In this document: positions 4,341 through 5,383 of the stretch, in pieces | Numbering within the stretch: the first letter of the stretch is position 1 | Layout of the letters: each line of letters opens with the position of its first letter | Source: an uncultured Prevotella sp. | Lineage (GTDB): Bacteria; Bacteroidota; Bacteroidia; Bacteroidales; Bacteroidaceae | Reading direction: 5' to 3' | Assembly (NCBI GenBank): GCA_934229335.1 | Contig: CAKQDQ010000154.1 | Coordinates: forward strand, 1 to 5,383 | DNA length: 5,383 nt | Notes under the pieces: generated by a model | What the model saw: the letters and a program-made list of their open reading frames with translations, nothing else | Told to the model about the DNA's origin: nothing | Database searches by the model: none | Position numbers and translations under genes: made by a program

Positions 4341-5383
4341 TTATTGAGGTACCGCAGATTTCTTTAGTTCTGGGTATTGTATTCTTGTGTGATATATACT
4401 TTTGAGGCGTTCTATAAGCACTCTTTTGGCTATGGCAATGTCTCTGAAAGTAATAGGACATTCCTGGAAGAACCCTTCGTTTACCTGTGCGTCTATAATG
4501 CGGTTCACGACGTTAGAGATGGTAGTCTCTGTATATTCAGGCAGCGAACGTGATGCTGCTTCCACGCTGTCAGCCATCATCAAGATGGCCTGCTCACGGC
4601 TGAAGGGGTTAGGTCCGGGGTAGCGGAAAGGCGTGTCGTCTACAACCTCATCGGGATGCTCGTTTTGATAAGTTGTGTAGAAATATTTAGCGAGTCCTCG
4701 TCCGTGATGCGTCAGTATGAAGTTGCTTATTACGTCAGGTATGCCGTACTTTTTAGCAATCTTGAGTCCGTCAGTGACATGACTGATAATAATCTGTGCA
4801 CTCTCCTTTGGCGTCATGCGAGTATGTGGGTTTACTCCCGCTTGATTTTCTGTAAAGAATACAGGGTTGGTCATCTTGCCGATGTCATGATACAGTGCCG
4901 CTGTTCTTACCAACAGGCTTTTTGCACCCACTTCGTTGGCTATTGACGACGCAAGGTTGCTGACAGTTATTGAGTGTTGGAATGTGCCAGGGGCTACCTC
5001 CGATAGCTTTCGCAGTACATCACGGTTGATGTCTGATAGTTCAAACAGTGTTACGGGGGAGATAAATCCAAAAGTTTTCTCCACAACGAACATTAGAGGG
5101 TAGGTGAGCAGTAGCAGCACACCGTTGCATATGAATGTAAAGTAAGGATGACGCAGTGCTTCGAACGTGATGTCCTTGTTATCAAGAAATTTTACTATGG
5201 TGTATGTCGTGGCACTGGCTAATGCTACAAAGATAGCGGTATTGAACATTTGCGAGCGTCGTGACAGTTCCCTTAGTGCGCAGATGGCGACAACGCCTGC
5301 ACTTACCTGTACGAGAATAAACTCAAACTTCTCGCTGACTGCCGCGGCACATATCAGTACCATAACAATGTGAGCCATGAAAG
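4341..5383 (-). CDS. 7TM-HD (PgpH-like) phosphodiesterase, C-terminal part
   Basis: This gives 345 residues from the first visible Met, and the frame stays open to the window edge, so the N-terminus (extracellular 7TMR-HDED region and first helices of a roughly 680-700-residue protein) is outside. Visible are about four membrane segments (residues 1-100 of this fragment), the connector FGFISPVTLFELSDINRDVLRKLSEVAPGTFQHS, and a cytoplasmic HD domain. Metal-binding and catalytic residues are H135, H164-D165 (YHDIGKM), H200 (ISHVTDG), H224-H225 (LTHHG) and D270 (MMADSVEA). Characterised relatives such as Listeria PgpH hydrolyse cyclic di-AMP, so the same reaction is the best inference. All key residues are present and it should be active. 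It is the first visible gene of the - strand operon, and stops at TAA 4341-4343. Confidence 0.93.
   Translation of the reverse strand, partial: FMAHIVMVLICAAAVSEKFEFILVQVSAGVVAICALRELSRRSQMFNTAIFVALASATTYTIVKFLDNKDITFEALRHPYFTFICNGVLLLLTYPLMFVVEKTFGFISPVTLFELSDINRDVLRKLSEVAPGTFQHSITVSNLASSIANEVGAKSLLVRTAALYHDIGKMTNPVFFTENQAGVNPHTRMTPKESAQIIISHVTDGLKIAKKYGIPDVISNFILTHHGRGLAKYFYTTYQNEHPDEVVDDTPFRYPGPNPFSREQAILMMADSVEAASRSLPEYTETTISNVVNRIIDAQVNEGFFQECPITFRDIAIAKRVLIERLKSIYHTRIQYPELKKSAVPQ

Noticed and set aside
1..5383. CRISPR array, tRNA, rRNA or insertion sequence
   Set aside because: No regularly spaced direct repeats, no cloverleaf-like or conserved RNA sequence, and no transposase or flanking inverted-repeat pair were seen.

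Overview
The window looks like a Bacteroidota chromosome, most likely Bacteroidales (Bacteroides/Prevotella group). The evidence is a Bacteroides-type -33/-7 promoter (CTTG, 19 nt, TAACTTTG), a Bacteroidota-style lipoprotein, a tyrosine recombinase with the SAM-like arm typical of that phylum, a DUF2795-family small acidic protein, and a 7TM-HD phosphodiesterase followed by a PduO-type cobalamin adenosyltransferase.

Layout. Positions 1-1318 (+ strand) hold a compact run of small genes: the 3' end of an unrecognised gene, a lipoprotein, an acidic 147-residue protein with CxxC plus a third Cys, and a 67-residue two-helix membrane protein. A strong hairpin terminator at 1350-1395 closes the run. 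The convergent integrase gene (1369-2511, - strand) ends inside that hairpin. Positions 2512-2834 are noncoding and hold the integrase upstream region, a long imperfect dyad (2700-2743) and a terminator for the gene to the right. Positions 2835-5383 (all - strand) look like an ordinary chromosomal operon. In transcription order it reads HD phosphodiesterase (N-terminus outside the window), a decayed methyltransferase-like protein with a TTG start, the ATP:cob(I)alamin adenosyltransferase, and the DUF2795 protein, which also has its own promoter inside the end of the adenosyltransferase gene.

Interpretation. The left half (unrecognised small genes next to a recombinase) resembles accessory, laterally acquired DNA beside a housekeeping block. 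The boundary probably lies somewhere in 2512-2750, but no attachment-site duplication could be identified. The two most notable observations are that the integrase has lost, in frame, the stretch of about 80-95 residues that normally carries the catalytic lysine beta-hairpin while keeping R, HxxR, H and Y, and that the 181-residue protein keeps both ends of a Bacteroidota methyltransferase family but has lost its SAM-binding loop. A possible repeated 16-bp junction ahead of two of the small genes is a weaker lead. No CRISPR array, tRNA, rRNA or insertion sequence was seen.
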